The notes: generated by a model not told the origin, from the sequence alone. A DNA stretch of 64,000 nucleotides from Syntrophaceae bacterium UBA2251 (GCA_002347815.1 DDXV01000018.1:57595-121594); one strand, 5' to 3'. Shown: positions 1 through 8,860, counted from the stretch's first letter. Numbers and translations are program-made.

Positions 1-780
1 GCCCGGATCGTCCATGACCGGGGCGGCCTCCTCTACGGCGACGGCGCCAACGCCAACGCCTTCCTGGGAAAGGTGCGGCCGGGCGAGATCGGCTTCGACG
101 TCATCCAGTTGAACCTCCACAAGACCTTCTCCACCCCCCACGGGTGCGGCGGCCCCGGGAGCGGCCCCGTCGGCGTCGGGGCCGCCCTCGAACCCTTCCT
201 CCCCGTCCCCCGGATCGTCCGGACGGACGCGGGCTACGCCTGGTCGGAGGCGTATCCCGACACGATCGGGCGCGTCCGGGCCTTTTACGGGAACTTCGCC
301 GTGATGGTCAGGGCCTGCGCCTACCTCCGCAGCCTCGGCGCGGCGGGCCTCCGGCGGACGGCGGAGGACGCCGTTCTCGCCGCCAACTACGTCCAGGCGC
401 GCCTGAAGGCCTTCTACGACCTCCCCTACGACCGCCCCTGCATGCACGAATGCGTCTTTTCCGGACGGCGGCAGGTCCGGGAAAACGGCGTCCACACGAC
501 CGACATCGCCAAGCGCCTGCTCGACTACGGCGTCCACCCGCCGACGATCTACTTCCCCCTGATCGTCCCGGAGGCCATCATGATCGAACCGACCGAGACG
601 GAGAGCATCGAGACGCTCGACGCCTTCTGCGACGCGATGATCGCCATCGCCGCCGAAGCGAAGGACGACCCGGAAATCGTGAAGTCGGCCCCGCACACCA
701 CCCCCGTGAAGCGCCTCGACGAGGTCCTGGCCGCCCGCCGGCCGGACGTTTGCTGGAAGGGCCCATCCGGTCCCGATTGA
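1..780 (+). CDS. gcvPB: Glycine dehydrogenase (decarboxylating) subunit 2, C-terminal part
   Basis: This is the C-terminal 259 codons of the beta subunit of the two-subunit glycine cleavage P-protein. The 5' end lies outside the window and frame 1 is open from base 1. P-protein is PLP-dependent, decarboxylates glycine and passes the aminomethyl group to lipoylated H-protein. The PLP-lysine motif NLHKTFSTPHG is visible, with the lysine codon at 121-123, followed by GGPGSGPVGV. One oddity is HGCGGPG where the family normally has HGGGGPG. The C-terminal part (EPTETESIETLDAFCDAM) is typical of the family. lipA downstream and lpdA at 17.1 kb belong to the same lipoate-dependent chemistry. Confidence 0.93.
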   Translation, partial: ARIVHDRGGLLYGDGANANAFLGKVRPGEIGFDVIQLNLHKTFSTPHGCGGPGSGPVGVGAALEPFLPVPRIVRTDAGYAWSEAYPDTIGRVRAFYGNFAVMVRACAYLRSLGAAGLRRTAEDAVLAANYVQARLKAFYDLPYDRPCMHECVFSGRRQVRENGVHTTDIAKRLLDYGVHPPTIYFPLIVPEAIMIEPTETESIETLDAFCDAMIAIAAEAKDDPEIVKSAPHTTPVKRLDEVLAARRPDVCWKGPSGPD

Positions 781-939
781 TCCATGACCGACGAAACCGC
801 CGGGGACATCGGAAAACTTGAAGCCGGTCTCCGGACGGGGCGCGGGCGGGGTGCGATCATGCCTCTCAAGAAATGATTGACCTTGGGGGCGGCTTCGGCC
901 AAAATGTCCCTCGAGCAAGAAACCACGGAGACCCGTCTC

Positions 940-2775
940 ATGGCCAAGAACATTCTCTCCCTGGGCAGGAAGGAACTCGTCGAGAAGCTGTGGGCCGCCG
1001 ACCCGCAGATCCGGAGGATCCTCGCCGGCTCCAAGCACGTCGAGGAGGCGCGCCATATCCTGTTCGACCACTTCAACCAGCTCAACCGCTCGATGTTCAA
1101 CATGAAGCCGGACACCCCCTACGCCACCATGAATTCCATCGAAAAGAGAAACGCCAAGGAATGCCTCCGCGTCTTCTCCAACACCATCCGGACGGAAAAC
1201 GAACACCTGACCGGCGCCTCGCCGCTCACCGGCCTCTACGACCTGGCCCAGAACCGCCCGGGGGCGCTGGAGCAGGTCAGCGAGGCCTTCCTGTGCGAGT
1301 ACCTCGCCTTCTTCAAGGGCATCACCGGCAAGGCCGGCAAGCAACCGAAAATCCCGGAACTCCTGAGGGCCGCGGACGGCCGGTCGGCCGCCCAAGACCG
1401 TTCCGCGGCGACGGCCCGTTCGCGGCAGCTCGACGCCTACTCGGCCATCATGCGGCGCTACCGCCGGCGCTACCGGACCGGATTCGACGCCGCCCTGATC
1501 CGGCAGCGGCGGAAGCTCAAGGCGGAGATCCTCGCGCACTTCGGGGCCTCGGAGGCCGACTGGCGGGACCCCCGGTGGCATCTCAAGCACATCCTGACGG
1601 ATCTCGACACGATCGCCCGGCTCGTCCGGCTCGACGACGACGAGACGGCGGGGCTCGCGATGGCGGCGGAAAAGGGCATCCCCGTGGAGATCACCCCCTA
1701 TTACCTGTCCCTGTTCAACGCCTCGGGACGCACCGACGAGGACCGTCAGATCCGCGCCCAGGTCCTGCCGTCCGTCCGGTACTGCGCCAGCGTCGCGGCC
1801 AACCGGGAGCAGGGCGTCGACATGGACTTCATGCAGGAGCGCTCGACGAGCCCCGTCGACGGAATTACCCGCCGGTACCCGAAGGTCGTGATCCTGAAGC
1901 CCTTCAACGCCTGTCCGCAAATCTGCGTCTATTGCCAGCGCAACTGGGAGGTGAAGCAGATCGACGACCCCGCGATGCTGACCCCGGAGGCGCTCCGCGA
2001 GGCCGTCGCGTGGATCCGCGACAACGACCACATCAGCGAGGTCCTGGTGACCGGCGGCGACCCCCTGTGCCTGGACAACCGCCGTCTGGAATGGATCGTC
2101 GAGCAACTGGCCCACATCCCCCACGTCGAGCGCATCCGGATCAGCACCCGCGTTCCGGTCACCCTTCCCTTCCGGATCGATGACGGCTTCCTCGAGATCC
2201 TGAAGAAATACCACGAATGGGGCCGCCGGGAGATCTGCATCTCAACCCATTTCGAGCACGCCGCGGAGCTGACGCCCGAGGCCCTCGAGGCGGTCAAACG
2301 GATCAAGGCCCTGGGCGTCAACGTTTACAATCAGCACGTCTTCACGTACTACAACAGCCGCCGCTTCGAGCTCTGCCTGCTCCGGCGGATGCTGAAGCTC
2401 TCCGGAATCGACCCCTACTACACCTTCAACACGATGGGGAAGGAGGAGACGGCGGACTTCCGGGTCCCGATGGCCCGCATCGAGCAGGAGCGGAAGGAGG
2501 AGGCCCGCCTCCTGCCCGGCGTTGTCCGGACGGACGAACCGGTCTTCAACGTCCCCCGCCTGGGAAAGTCGAACCTCCGAGCCTGGCAGGACCACGAAAT
2601 CATCATGATCCTGCCCGACGGCCGCCGGGTGTACCGCTTCTACACCTGGGAGGCGCGGATCACGACGAATTTCGACTATCTCTACACGGACGTCTCCATC
2701 TACGACTACCTGAAGCGGCTGGCCGCGGACGGTGAAAACATCAGCGACTACAAGTCGATCTGGTACTACTTCTGA
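940..2775 (+). CDS. KamA-family radical SAM protein with a long N-terminal extension
   Basis: The product has 611 residues from the ATG at 940; an upstream ATG at 904 is possible. The radical SAM motif CX3CX2C is present at Cys325, Cys329 and Cys332, followed by VTGGDPL, as in the lysine 2,3-aminomutase/EpmB family. About 320 residues lie before the radical SAM core, whereas classical KamA is near 420 residues in total. The family's PGGGGK-type PLP-lysine motif was not found; the equivalent stretch reads VPRLGKSN. Aminomutase activity is therefore unproven. The gene sits between gcvPB and lipA, and lipA starts 11 bases after its stop, so co-transcription is likely. The family call is firm and the reaction is unknown. 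Confidence 0.85.
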   Translation: MAKNILSLGRKELVEKLWAADPQIRRILAGSKHVEEARHILFDHFNQLNRSMFNMKPDTPYATMNSIEKRNAKECLRVFSNTIRTENEHLTGASPLTGLYDLAQNRPGALEQVSEAFLCEYLAFFKGITGKAGKQPKIPELLRAADGRSAAQDRSAATARSRQLDAYSAIMRRYRRRYRTGFDAALIRQRRKLKAEILAHFGASEADWRDPRWHLKHILTDLDTIARLVRLDDDETAGLAMAAEKGIPVEITPYYLSLFNASGRTDEDRQIRAQVLPSVRYCASVAANREQGVDMDFMQERSTSPVDGITRRYPKVVILKPFNACPQICVYCQRNWEVKQIDDPAMLTPEALREAVAWIRDNDHISEVLVTGGDPLCLDNRRLEWIVEQLAHIPHVERIRISTRVPVTLPFRIDDGFLEILKKYHEWGRREICISTHFEHAAELTPEALEAVKRIKALGVNVYNQHVFTYYNSRRFELCLLRRMLKLSGIDPYYTFNTMGKEETADFRVPMARIEQERKEEARLLPGVVRTDEPVFNVPRLGKSNLRAWQDHEIIMILPDGRRVYRFYTWEARITTNFDYLYTDVSIYDYLKRLAADGENISDYKSIWYYF

Positions 2776-2786
2776 GAAATCTGACG

Positions 2787-3659
2787 ATGAATGCAAAAAC
2801 AGCCCTCCCCCCGCTTCGGAAGCCCCCCTGGCTGAAGGTCCGCCTGCCGGGCGGCGAGGAGGACCGCCGGATCGCGCGCACCCTCGCCGAACTCCGCCTC
2901 CACAGCGTCTGCCAGGAGGCCCTCTGCCCCAACCGGGGCGAGTGCTTCCAGGCGGGAACGGCCACGTTTCTCATCCTGGGCGACACCTGCACGCGCGGCT
3001 GCCGATACTGTCACATCCGCCAGGGGACACCCGCGCCGGTGGACGCCGACGAGCCGGAGCGTCTCGTGGAGGCCGTCCGCACCCTCGGGCTCCGCTACGT
3101 CGTCATCACCTCCGTCACCCGGGACGACCTGCCCGACGGGGGCGCGGGACATTTCGCCCATTGCATCCACCTGCTGCGCACGCGCCTCCCGGACTGCCGC
3201 ATCGAGGTCCTGATCCCGGATCTCCAGGGAAGCCGCGCGGCGCTGGAGCGGATCATCGACGCCGGACCGGAGGTGATCAATCACAACATCGAGGTCGCCA
3301 GATCCCTGTTTCCGGCCCTCCGCCCGCGGGGGGACTACAAACGCTCCCTGCGGCTGCTGGCCGCCCTTCACCCTCACCGGGACATCGTCAGCAAGTCCGG
3401 CTTCATGATCGGCCTAGGCGAGACCCGGGACGCCATCGTCGCCCTGCTCCACGACCTGGCCACCGTCCGCTGTCAGCGCGTCACGATCGGCCAGTACCAG
3501 CAGCCGACGCGCCGTCACTGGCCCGTTGCCCGGTACTACCCCCCCGCCGAATTCGCCGAAATCAGGGAAATCGCGCTGGGACTTGGCTTCCGTCACGTCG
3601 AGGCGGGGCCGCTCGTGCGCAGTTCCTACCATGCCGCCATCTTTTCCCTTGACGGTTGA
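2787..3659 (+). CDS. lipA: Lipoyl synthase
   Basis: The product has 290 residues, the usual length. LipA is a radical SAM enzyme that inserts two sulfurs into octanoyl groups on H-protein or E2 subunits. Both clusters are visible: the auxiliary cluster ligands Cys42, Cys47 and Cys53 (CQEALCPNRGEC) and the SAM cluster Cys68, Cys72 and Cys75 (CTRGCRYC). The C-terminal RSSYHA supplies the conserved serine ligand. VINHNIEV and SGFMIGLGET are further family signatures. The start follows the kamA-like stop by 11 bases without a strong Shine-Dalgarno, which suggests translational coupling. No lipB or lplA lies next to it here. Confidence 0.96.
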   Translation: MNAKTALPPLRKPPWLKVRLPGGEEDRRIARTLAELRLHSVCQEALCPNRGECFQAGTATFLILGDTCTRGCRYCHIRQGTPAPVDADEPERLVEAVRTLGLRYVVITSVTRDDLPDGGAGHFAHCIHLLRTRLPDCRIEVLIPDLQGSRAALERIIDAGPEVINHNIEVARSLFPALRPRGDYKRSLRLLAALHPHRDIVSKSGFMIGLGETRDAIVALLHDLATVRCQRVTIGQYQQPTRRHWPVARYYPPAEFAEIREIALGLGFRHVEAGPLVRSSYHAAIFSLDG

Positions 3660-3830
3660 ATCGTTTGGATATATTCATTAATCGTCGTTTCAGGGTCGTT
3701 CCTGCTCAATCTTGCCGCCTGACCTTCCGCGTCGCGGGATCGGTGCAGGGCCTTTTTTCACGTGCGGACGGATGAATGCGCGGGAGAGACGCTATCCCCC
3801 GGGCAGCGTTGCCGGCTCATGAGGTGTGCA

Positions 3831-4724
3831 ATGGACGAGACTCAGCAGGGTCAAGCCCCGGACGGGCTTTTCCCCCCCGACTGGATCAAGGCGGGGGCGG
3901 ATCTGTGGACCTCGCTCCTGAAAATGGTGCCGCCCCCGACGGGGACCGCGGCGGGGCCCTCCACCCAGAAACCGCCGCGCAACCGGTCCCTCGAATCGAT
4001 GGAAACGGCCCTCAAGATGTGGCAGTCGCTCTCGACCACGATGAGCGATCCGGCCGTGGCCAGCGCCGCATCGAAGAGTCTTGACGCCCTCCCCGACCTG
4101 TTTCTCAAGGTCGCCGAAGCCTCCTGGGACACCTGCTTTCAGATTCAGAAGGGCAACATCGAGAAGGCCGGCAAGATCGGCAGGAAGGTCGAGGCCTACC
4201 ACTTCGAGAACCTGGACCAGGAGTTCTTCAAGACGCTGAAGGACATCTACGAAAAAGAGATCCGTCAGTTCTTTTACATCCCCCAGCTGGGTCTGACCCG
4301 ATTCTATCAGGAGCGGATGAACCTGCTCTTCGACAAGCTCGCCTTGCTCAAGGCAACGAGCGCGGAATTCTTTTCCCTGCTCAACCTCCCCTTCGAGCAG
4401 ACCGCCAAGGTGATGCAGCAGGAGGTTGAAAAGCTGGCGCAGCAGGGGAAGGTTCCGAAGCAGGCCAAGGAGTACTACAACCTGTGGGTCAAGATCCTTG
4501 AAGGCCATTTCATGACGCTCTTCAAGTCGCCGGAGTACAACCAGGCACTCGGCGAGATGTTCAATCAGCTGTCGGAATTCATTATCGCCAAAAACGAGGT
4601 TGTTCAGGATATCCTGCAGCTCCTGCCCGTGCCCACCCACAAGGAAGTCGACGCGCTCTACCGGGATCTTCACCAGTTGAAAAAGCGGGTGCGGGAGCTG
4701 GAGAGGCAATTGAACCCGGATTGA
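3831..4724 (+). CDS. phaE: Class III poly(R)-hydroxyalkanoate synthase subunit PhaE
   Basis: The product has 297 residues from the ATG at 3831, which follows GAGGTG closely. PhaE is the non-catalytic partner of class III PHA synthase. It is helix-rich, with the family-typical LFFDKLA/ATSAEFF-like middle region and a charged C-terminal coiled coil (LHQLKKRVRELERQL). The phaC gene follows after 33 bases, so the pair is an operon. Only a weak promoter is visible upstream (TTGACG at 3649-3654 and TATATT at 3670-3675, with a short 15-base spacer). An in-frame upstream ATG at 3762 would add 23 atypical residues and is less likely. Confidence 0.9.
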   Translation: MDETQQGQAPDGLFPPDWIKAGADLWTSLLKMVPPPTGTAAGPSTQKPPRNRSLESMETALKMWQSLSTTMSDPAVASAASKSLDALPDLFLKVAEASWDTCFQIQKGNIEKAGKIGRKVEAYHFENLDQEFFKTLKDIYEKEIRQFFYIPQLGLTRFYQERMNLLFDKLALLKATSAEFFSLLNLPFEQTAKVMQQEVEKLAQQGKVPKQAKEYYNLWVKILEGHFMTLFKSPEYNQALGEMFNQLSEFIIAKNEVVQDILQLLPVPTHKEVDALYRDLHQLKKRVRELERQLNPD

Positions 4725-4757
4725 GGGTGCGCGGCCGCCCGGCGAGGAGAGACGCTT

Positions 4758-5993
4758 ATGGATCAGCCCAAGATTCCCCTCGATCTCATTCTGGCCAGCC
4801 TGGCCGAAGACACGGAAAAGGCGCAGGCGCGGGTCACCAAGGTGTCGGAGGTCCTGCTCAGCGAGCTGTCGACCGAGATCGCGTCCACGCCCTATGACGT
4901 CGTCTACGAGGAAGACCGCGTCAGGCTGAAGCACTACCGCCTCGAAGGCGAGGCCAGGCTCAAGACCCCCCTCCTGGTCGTTTACGCCCTGATCAACCGC
5001 GAAACCATGCTGGATCTCCAGCCGGACCGGAGCGTGGTCAAGAACTTCCTCCGGGACGGCATCGACCTCTACATGGTCGATTGGGGCTATCCCTCCCGGA
5101 AGGACCGGTTTCTCACCATCGACGATCACGTCAACGGCTATCTGGATCATGCGGTGGATTTCATCCGCAGGAAGCACAACCTGCCCCGGATCAACCTCAT
5201 GGGAATCTGCATGGGCGGTTCGTTCTGCGTCATGTACGCCGCGCTCCACGCGGAAAAGGTCAAGAACCTGATCACGACGGTGACGCCGACCCACTTCGAC
5301 ACCGACACCGGCCTGCTCCACATCTGGATGAAGGCCCTCGACGCCGACCGGATCGTCGACACCTTCGGAAACATCCCGGCGGATCTGATGAACCTGGGGT
5401 TTCTGCTGTTGAACCCGGCCCGCCTCATGATCGACAAATACATCGGTTTCCTGGAGAACGCGGACAACAAGCCCTTCGTGGAAAACTTCGTCCGCATGGA
5501 GAAGTGGATCTTCGACAGCCCCGACGTCCCCGGCGAGACCTTCCGGCAGTTCATCAACGACTGCTACAAGAAGAATCTCCTGATCCAGAGCAAGATGAAA
5601 CTGGGCGGCAAACGGGTCGATCTCAAGAAAATCACGATGCCGCTTCTGAACTTCTACGGCATGTACGATCACCTGGTCCCGCCGGCGGCCTGCGAACAGC
5701 TCACCCGGCACGTCGGCAGCCGGGATACGGAGGACGTCAATCTCGATACCGGCCATATCGGGATCTATGTCAGTTCCAAGAGCCAGCGGGAATTTGCACC
5801 CAAAATCGCGCGCTGGCTGATGGAAAGGGACGAGCCGGACGGACGGCCGGCATCGAAAGGGGCGGCGATCGTCAATTTCACCCCCGGGAAAGCGGCGGGG
5901 GGGAAGGGCCGGCCGGCCCCGGCGCGCCCCCCGAAGAAAAAAAGGCTTCAGGGGGAGAGACTCCGGCCGGCAAAGCGGGCGGTGAATAAATAA
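4758..5993 (+). CDS. phaC: Class III poly(R)-hydroxyalkanoate synthase catalytic subunit PhaC
   Basis: This alpha/beta-hydrolase-fold polymerase joins (R)-3-hydroxyacyl-CoA units into PHA and works with PhaE. The lipase-like box GICMGG carries the nucleophile Cys151, followed by Asp304 (GMYDHLVPP) and His333 (TGHIGIYV); the spacing matches class III enzymes such as that of Allochromatium. The length of 411 residues exceeds the usual ~355. The extra ~45 C-terminal residues are very basic and rich in Pro and Lys (RPPKKKRLQGERLRPAKRA), perhaps binding granule surface or DNA. GAGGAGA lies 7 bases before the ATG. The next gene, a GAF protein, starts 64 bases downstream. Confidence 0.95.
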   Translation: MDQPKIPLDLILASLAEDTEKAQARVTKVSEVLLSELSTEIASTPYDVVYEEDRVRLKHYRLEGEARLKTPLLVVYALINRETMLDLQPDRSVVKNFLRDGIDLYMVDWGYPSRKDRFLTIDDHVNGYLDHAVDFIRRKHNLPRINLMGICMGGSFCVMYAALHAEKVKNLITTVTPTHFDTDTGLLHIWMKALDADRIVDTFGNIPADLMNLGFLLLNPARLMIDKYIGFLENADNKPFVENFVRMEKWIFDSPDVPGETFRQFINDCYKKNLLIQSKMKLGGKRVDLKKITMPLLNFYGMYDHLVPPAACEQLTRHVGSRDTEDVNLDTGHIGIYVSSKSQREFAPKIARWLMERDEPDGRPASKGAAIVNFTPGKAAGGKGRPAPARPPKKKRLQGERLRPAKRAVNK

Positions 5994-6057
5994 AGCGGTC
6001 TTTAGAGGGAAGCCTTCCCCCCGCAACGGATGGCAGAAACGAGACAGGAGAGATCCC

Positions 6058-7104
6058 ATGACCAAGCAAAACAATTATTTCAGGACCATCGTCAAGATCG
6101 GCCTGGCCCTGGGAACGACCCTGGAACGGGACAAGATCCTGCAGCTGATCGTTCAGGGCGTCCTCGAGGCCATGGGGGGCAAGGCGGCCTGCCTTTTCCT
6201 GATGGATGAGGAGAAGGGAACCTACGTCCCCGTCGCCCAGACGGGCCTTTCAAAAAATTATGTCCATGCGGGACTGGCGCACGTCAAGAAGGAAATCCCC
6301 CTCCTCCTGAAAAAGGGGTGCCTCCACTTCCGCGACGCCGCTTCCGATCCCGGGGTGGAAAACCGGGAGACGAAGAGGGCGGAAGGCATCGCCTCCATTC
6401 TGGTGGTTCCGGTCCGGGTCAAAGGCCGTTTCATCGGCACCCTCTCGCTGTATACGGCCAAGGTGAGGGATTTCTCCGCCGAGGAGATCGAATTCCTGAC
6501 GGTTCTGGCCGAGCAGGGCGGGGTTGCGGTCGAAACCGCGCGGCTGGTCGAAAGGCTGCGGGAGAACACCCGGATCTTCCTCGATCTGGCCGCCAGCATC
6601 AACTCCAGCCTCGACATCAAGGACATCCTCCAGACCCTGAGCTGCAAGGTCTCCCAGGCCATCGGGGTCAAGGCGGCCTCGATCCGCCTGCTGGACGAGG
6701 AGAGCAACACCCTGAAACTCGTCGCCAGTTGCGGACTCAGCGAGAAGTACCTCAACAAGGGGCCGATTTCCGCGGAGAAGAGCATCGCCGAAGCCCTGAA
6801 GGGAAAGCCGGTGGTCGTCCGGAACGCCTCGACGGACAAGGGCGTCCAGTACAAGAAGGAAAAAAAGGCGGAGGGCATCGTCACCATCCTGAGCGTTCCC
6901 ATCAAGTCGAAGGAACGGGTGATCGGCGTTCTCCGGCTGTACAGCGCCGTGGCCCGCGAGTTTACGGAGGATGAGATCCTGCTGGTCACCGCCCTGGCCT
7001 ACCAGGGGGGACTGGCCATCCAGAACGCCGGCCTCTACCTGATGCTCAAGAGCGACATGAAGGAACTCAAGGATGAAATCTGGAGTCACCGCTGCTGGTT
7101 TTAG
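6058..7104 (+). CDS. Twin GAF-domain protein
   Basis: This 348-residue soluble protein has two GAF modules in tandem, at about residues 15-165 and 175-330. Each contains the typical pattern of catalogue-like sensing strands and a VPVRVKGRFIGTLSLY / VPIKSKERVIGVLRLY segment. No output domain (kinase, HTH, cyclase or phosphodiesterase) follows. It lies inside the PHA island between phaC and the MaoC-like gene, 29 bases before the latter, so a role in sensing metabolic state for storage is plausible but inferred. Its second GAF module closely resembles the single-GAF protein at 56959-57522, for example GLSEKYLNKGPI versus GLSETYLHKGPI. The ligand is unknown. Confidence 0.85.
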   Translation: MTKQNNYFRTIVKIGLALGTTLERDKILQLIVQGVLEAMGGKAACLFLMDEEKGTYVPVAQTGLSKNYVHAGLAHVKKEIPLLLKKGCLHFRDAASDPGVENRETKRAEGIASILVVPVRVKGRFIGTLSLYTAKVRDFSAEEIEFLTVLAEQGGVAVETARLVERLRENTRIFLDLAASINSSLDIKDILQTLSCKVSQAIGVKAASIRLLDEESNTLKLVASCGLSEKYLNKGPISAEKSIAEALKGKPVVVRNASTDKGVQYKKEKKAEGIVTILSVPIKSKERVIGVLRLYSAVAREFTEDEILLVTALAYQGGLAIQNAGLYLMLKSDMKELKDEIWSHRCWF

Positions 7105-7133
7105 GCGCGATCGGGAAAGGGGGACAGGGGGAC

Positions 7134-7559
7134 ATGAACGGTAAGTCGATCGATCGGATCAAGGTGGGCGACGCCGCCGAATTTTCGAAGACCGTGACGG
7201 AAACGGACATCTATCTTTACGCCGGGATCACGGGGGATCTGAATCCCGCCCACATCAACGAGGCCTACGCCAAAAACACCTTCTTCAAAACCCGGATCGC
7301 CCACGGCATGTTCACCGCCGGCTTCATTTCGAACCTGCTGGGCATGCAGCTCCCCGGCCCCGGCACGATCTACCTGAAGCAGTCGCTCAGCTTTCTGGCG
7401 CCGGTCCGCTTCGGCGACACCGTCACCGCCCGGGCGGAGGTCATCGAAGTGCTGGCCGAGAAGAACCGTATCCGCCTGAAGACCACGTGCACCAATCAGG
7501 ACGGCGCCGTCGTTCTCGACGGCGAGGCCCTGGTCAGCCCGCCCAAGGCGAAGCCATAA
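7134..7559 (+). CDS. phaJ: MaoC-family (R)-specific enoyl-CoA hydratase, PhaJ-like
   Basis: This 141-residue hot-dog-fold protein has the hydratase motif GDLNPAH containing the catalytic pair Asp35 and His40, then RIAHGMFTAGF and FLAPVRFGDTVTA, all standard for MaoC/PhaJ enzymes. Such enzymes hydrate trans-2-enoyl-CoA to (R)-3-hydroxyacyl-CoA and so feed beta-oxidation intermediates to PhaC. Its position directly after phaE-phaC-GAF supports the PhaJ role; the exact chain-length preference cannot be read. No phaA or phaB gene is visible in the window, so this may be the local monomer-supply step. Confidence 0.85.
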   Translation: MNGKSIDRIKVGDAAEFSKTVTETDIYLYAGITGDLNPAHINEAYAKNTFFKTRIAHGMFTAGFISNLLGMQLPGPGTIYLKQSLSFLAPVRFGDTVTARAEVIEVLAEKNRIRLKTTCTNQDGAVVLDGEALVSPPKAKP

Positions 7560-7616
7560 GACCGACCGACCGCAGACCCCCGAAGCGTCAGGACGCAAGG
7601 CCCGGACGTTCGCCGT

Positions 7617-8102
7617 TCAGGATGTCGGGGGCCCTTCAAAGAGATCGGACGCGGTCTTCATGAGCGACTGGAATTCCTCATTCTGCTTGCGGATGACCTC
7701 CCGGAGCTGTTCCACCGTTTCCTCCGGGGAGGCGCCCGCTTTCCTTCGGCGCCGCCGTTTCAAACCCGCGATGGTCTTTTCCTGACTCGCGACCTTTTCC
7801 TTCAGGGCCTCGCATTCGTCCTGAAGGGCCCGATAATCCTCTCGGGAAACCACGTCGAAGAGGGCGAGGAAGTCCTTGAGCGATTTCTCAAACGCCTCCG
7901 CCGACGCCTGCCACAGCTCCCCGCCCGGCAGGTCGCTTTCCGGCCGCCGCCCCCATCCGTCCATCCCGCGGAAGAACTCCGCGAAGGCGTCGGCGCCGCC
8001 GGCCCCCGGAGTCTGCGCGGGGAGCAGCCCCTCCCAGGGGTTCCGTCCCCGCGCCAGGGACGAAAAAAACCGGACCCAGAACTCATAGAATCTTGCATCC
8101 AT
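7617..8102 (-). CDS. PhaE-like coiled-coil protein of the PHA island
   Basis: The product has 161 residues from the ATG at 8102-8100; an upstream in-frame ATG at 8132 would add 10 residues. There is no signal peptide or membrane segment. The N-terminus (MDARFYEFWVRFF) is aromatic-rich, then a long helix-forming region contains a coiled coil (about residues 95-120) followed by the basic patch KRRRRRK and a second short helix (REVIRKQNEEFQSLMKTA). The layout recalls the C-terminal part of PhaE and other PHA-granule proteins. It faces the phaC side and sits with the two phasin-like genes on the minus strand. Function is inferred from context only. Confidence 0.6.
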   Translation of the reverse strand: MDARFYEFWVRFFSSLARGRNPWEGLLPAQTPGAGGADAFAEFFRGMDGWGRRPESDLPGGELWQASAEAFEKSLKDFLALFDVVSREDYRALQDECEALKEKVASQEKTIAGLKRRRRRKAGASPEETVEQLREVIRKQNEEFQSLMKTASDLFEGPPTS

Positions 8103-8217
8103 GACGTTTCCATCCTCCGGCAGAGCGGACATCCGGCGGTGCGACGGCGGTCGTCGTCGCGATGCAGGGGAAGACCCTCGTCATACCCCCGCTGGGAGAG
8201 GGTTACCGCCGGCGGCC

Positions 8218-8496
8218 CTATGCGCTCTTGCCCTTCTCCAGGCCGGCAAAGAACGCTTCGACCTTCTTGTAATTGTCGTCCGCCGCGGCCTTGAAGTCCT
8301 CGCGCCCCCGCTTGTAGGCCTTGAGCCAGTCATACAGGGCCTTCTTGCCTTCCGCGGGCATCCAGGCGCTCTGCTCGATCACGCTGTTCATCATCTTCTC
8401 CGCCTGATCCTGCAGCACCGTCATGGCGTTAAAGGTGTTATCGAAAGCGGCCTTGTTGAACTGCATCATCTGCTTCGCCATCTGTTTCGGTTCCAT
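8218..8496 (-). CDS. Phasin-like small helical protein, copy B
   Basis: The product has 92 residues from the ATG at 8496, preceded by AAAGGAGA. It is wholly helical and amphipathic, with no signal peptide. It is a clear paralogue of the upstream gene at 8567-8860: both share AKQM, a helix with FDNTFNA, a QS.W.PAEGK segment and a YKKVE C-terminal helix. Phasins coat PHA granules and control their number and size. The two genes lie 70 bases apart and are probably co-transcribed from the promoter at 8912-8939. The phasin call rests on size, helicity, duplication and position next to phaR. Confidence 0.7.
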   Translation of the reverse strand: MEPKQMAKQMMQFNKAAFDNTFNAMTVLQDQAEKMMNSVIEQSAWMPAEGKKALYDWLKAYKRGREDFKAAADDNYKKVEAFFAGLEKGKSA

Positions 8497-8566
8497 GTCA
8501 TTCTCCTTTCGCCGGTTTTGCCCCCCTCCGGCCATCACTTCCCGGGCGGAGGTTCGTTATGCGATC

Positions 8567-8860
8567 CTATTTGCCCGCCTTCGCCCTGGGGGCCTTCTTC
8601 TCGATGGCGCCCAGATATTCTTCCACCTTCTTGTAGCTTTCGTTGACGCTGTCCTTGAACGTCTCTCGCCCTTCCTTGTAGGTCTTCAACCACTCGTTGA
8701 CCGCCTGCTTCCCCTCGGCCGGGAACCACGACGACTGGTCCAAAAACATGCCGACCATCTTTTCCGTCTGCTCCTGGAGAATCTCCACGGCATTGAAGGT
8801 GTTGTCGAACGTCGTTTTGTGAAATTCGATCATCTGCTTCGCAATCTTTTCCTGTTCCAT
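8567..8860 (-). CDS. Phasin-like small helical protein, copy A
   Basis: This 97-residue amphipathic helical protein is the first gene of the minus-strand phasin pair. A strong AAAGGAGG lies 8 bases before the ATG. Conserved blocks shared with copy B are FDNTFNAVEILQEQTEKM, SSWFPAEGK and ESYKKVEEYL. The lysine-rich tail (KKAPRAKAGK) resembles tails of other granule-associated proteins. A near-consensus sigma-70 promoter and a PhaR-type box lie just upstream, as expected for a phasin gene derepressed when PHA granules titrate PhaR. No catalytic motif is present. Confidence 0.72.
   Translation of the reverse strand: MEQEKIAKQMIEFHKTTFDNTFNAVEILQEQTEKMVGMFLDQSSWFPAEGKQAVNEWLKTYKEGRETFKDSVNESYKKVEEYLGAIEKKAPRAKAGK

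Noticed and set aside
3792..6074. 760-codon open frame on the minus strand across phaE and phaC
   Set aside because: It is antisense to two clearly recognised genes, rich in low-complexity Leu/Val/Arg/Gly sequence without family motifs, and is a by-product of high GC content.
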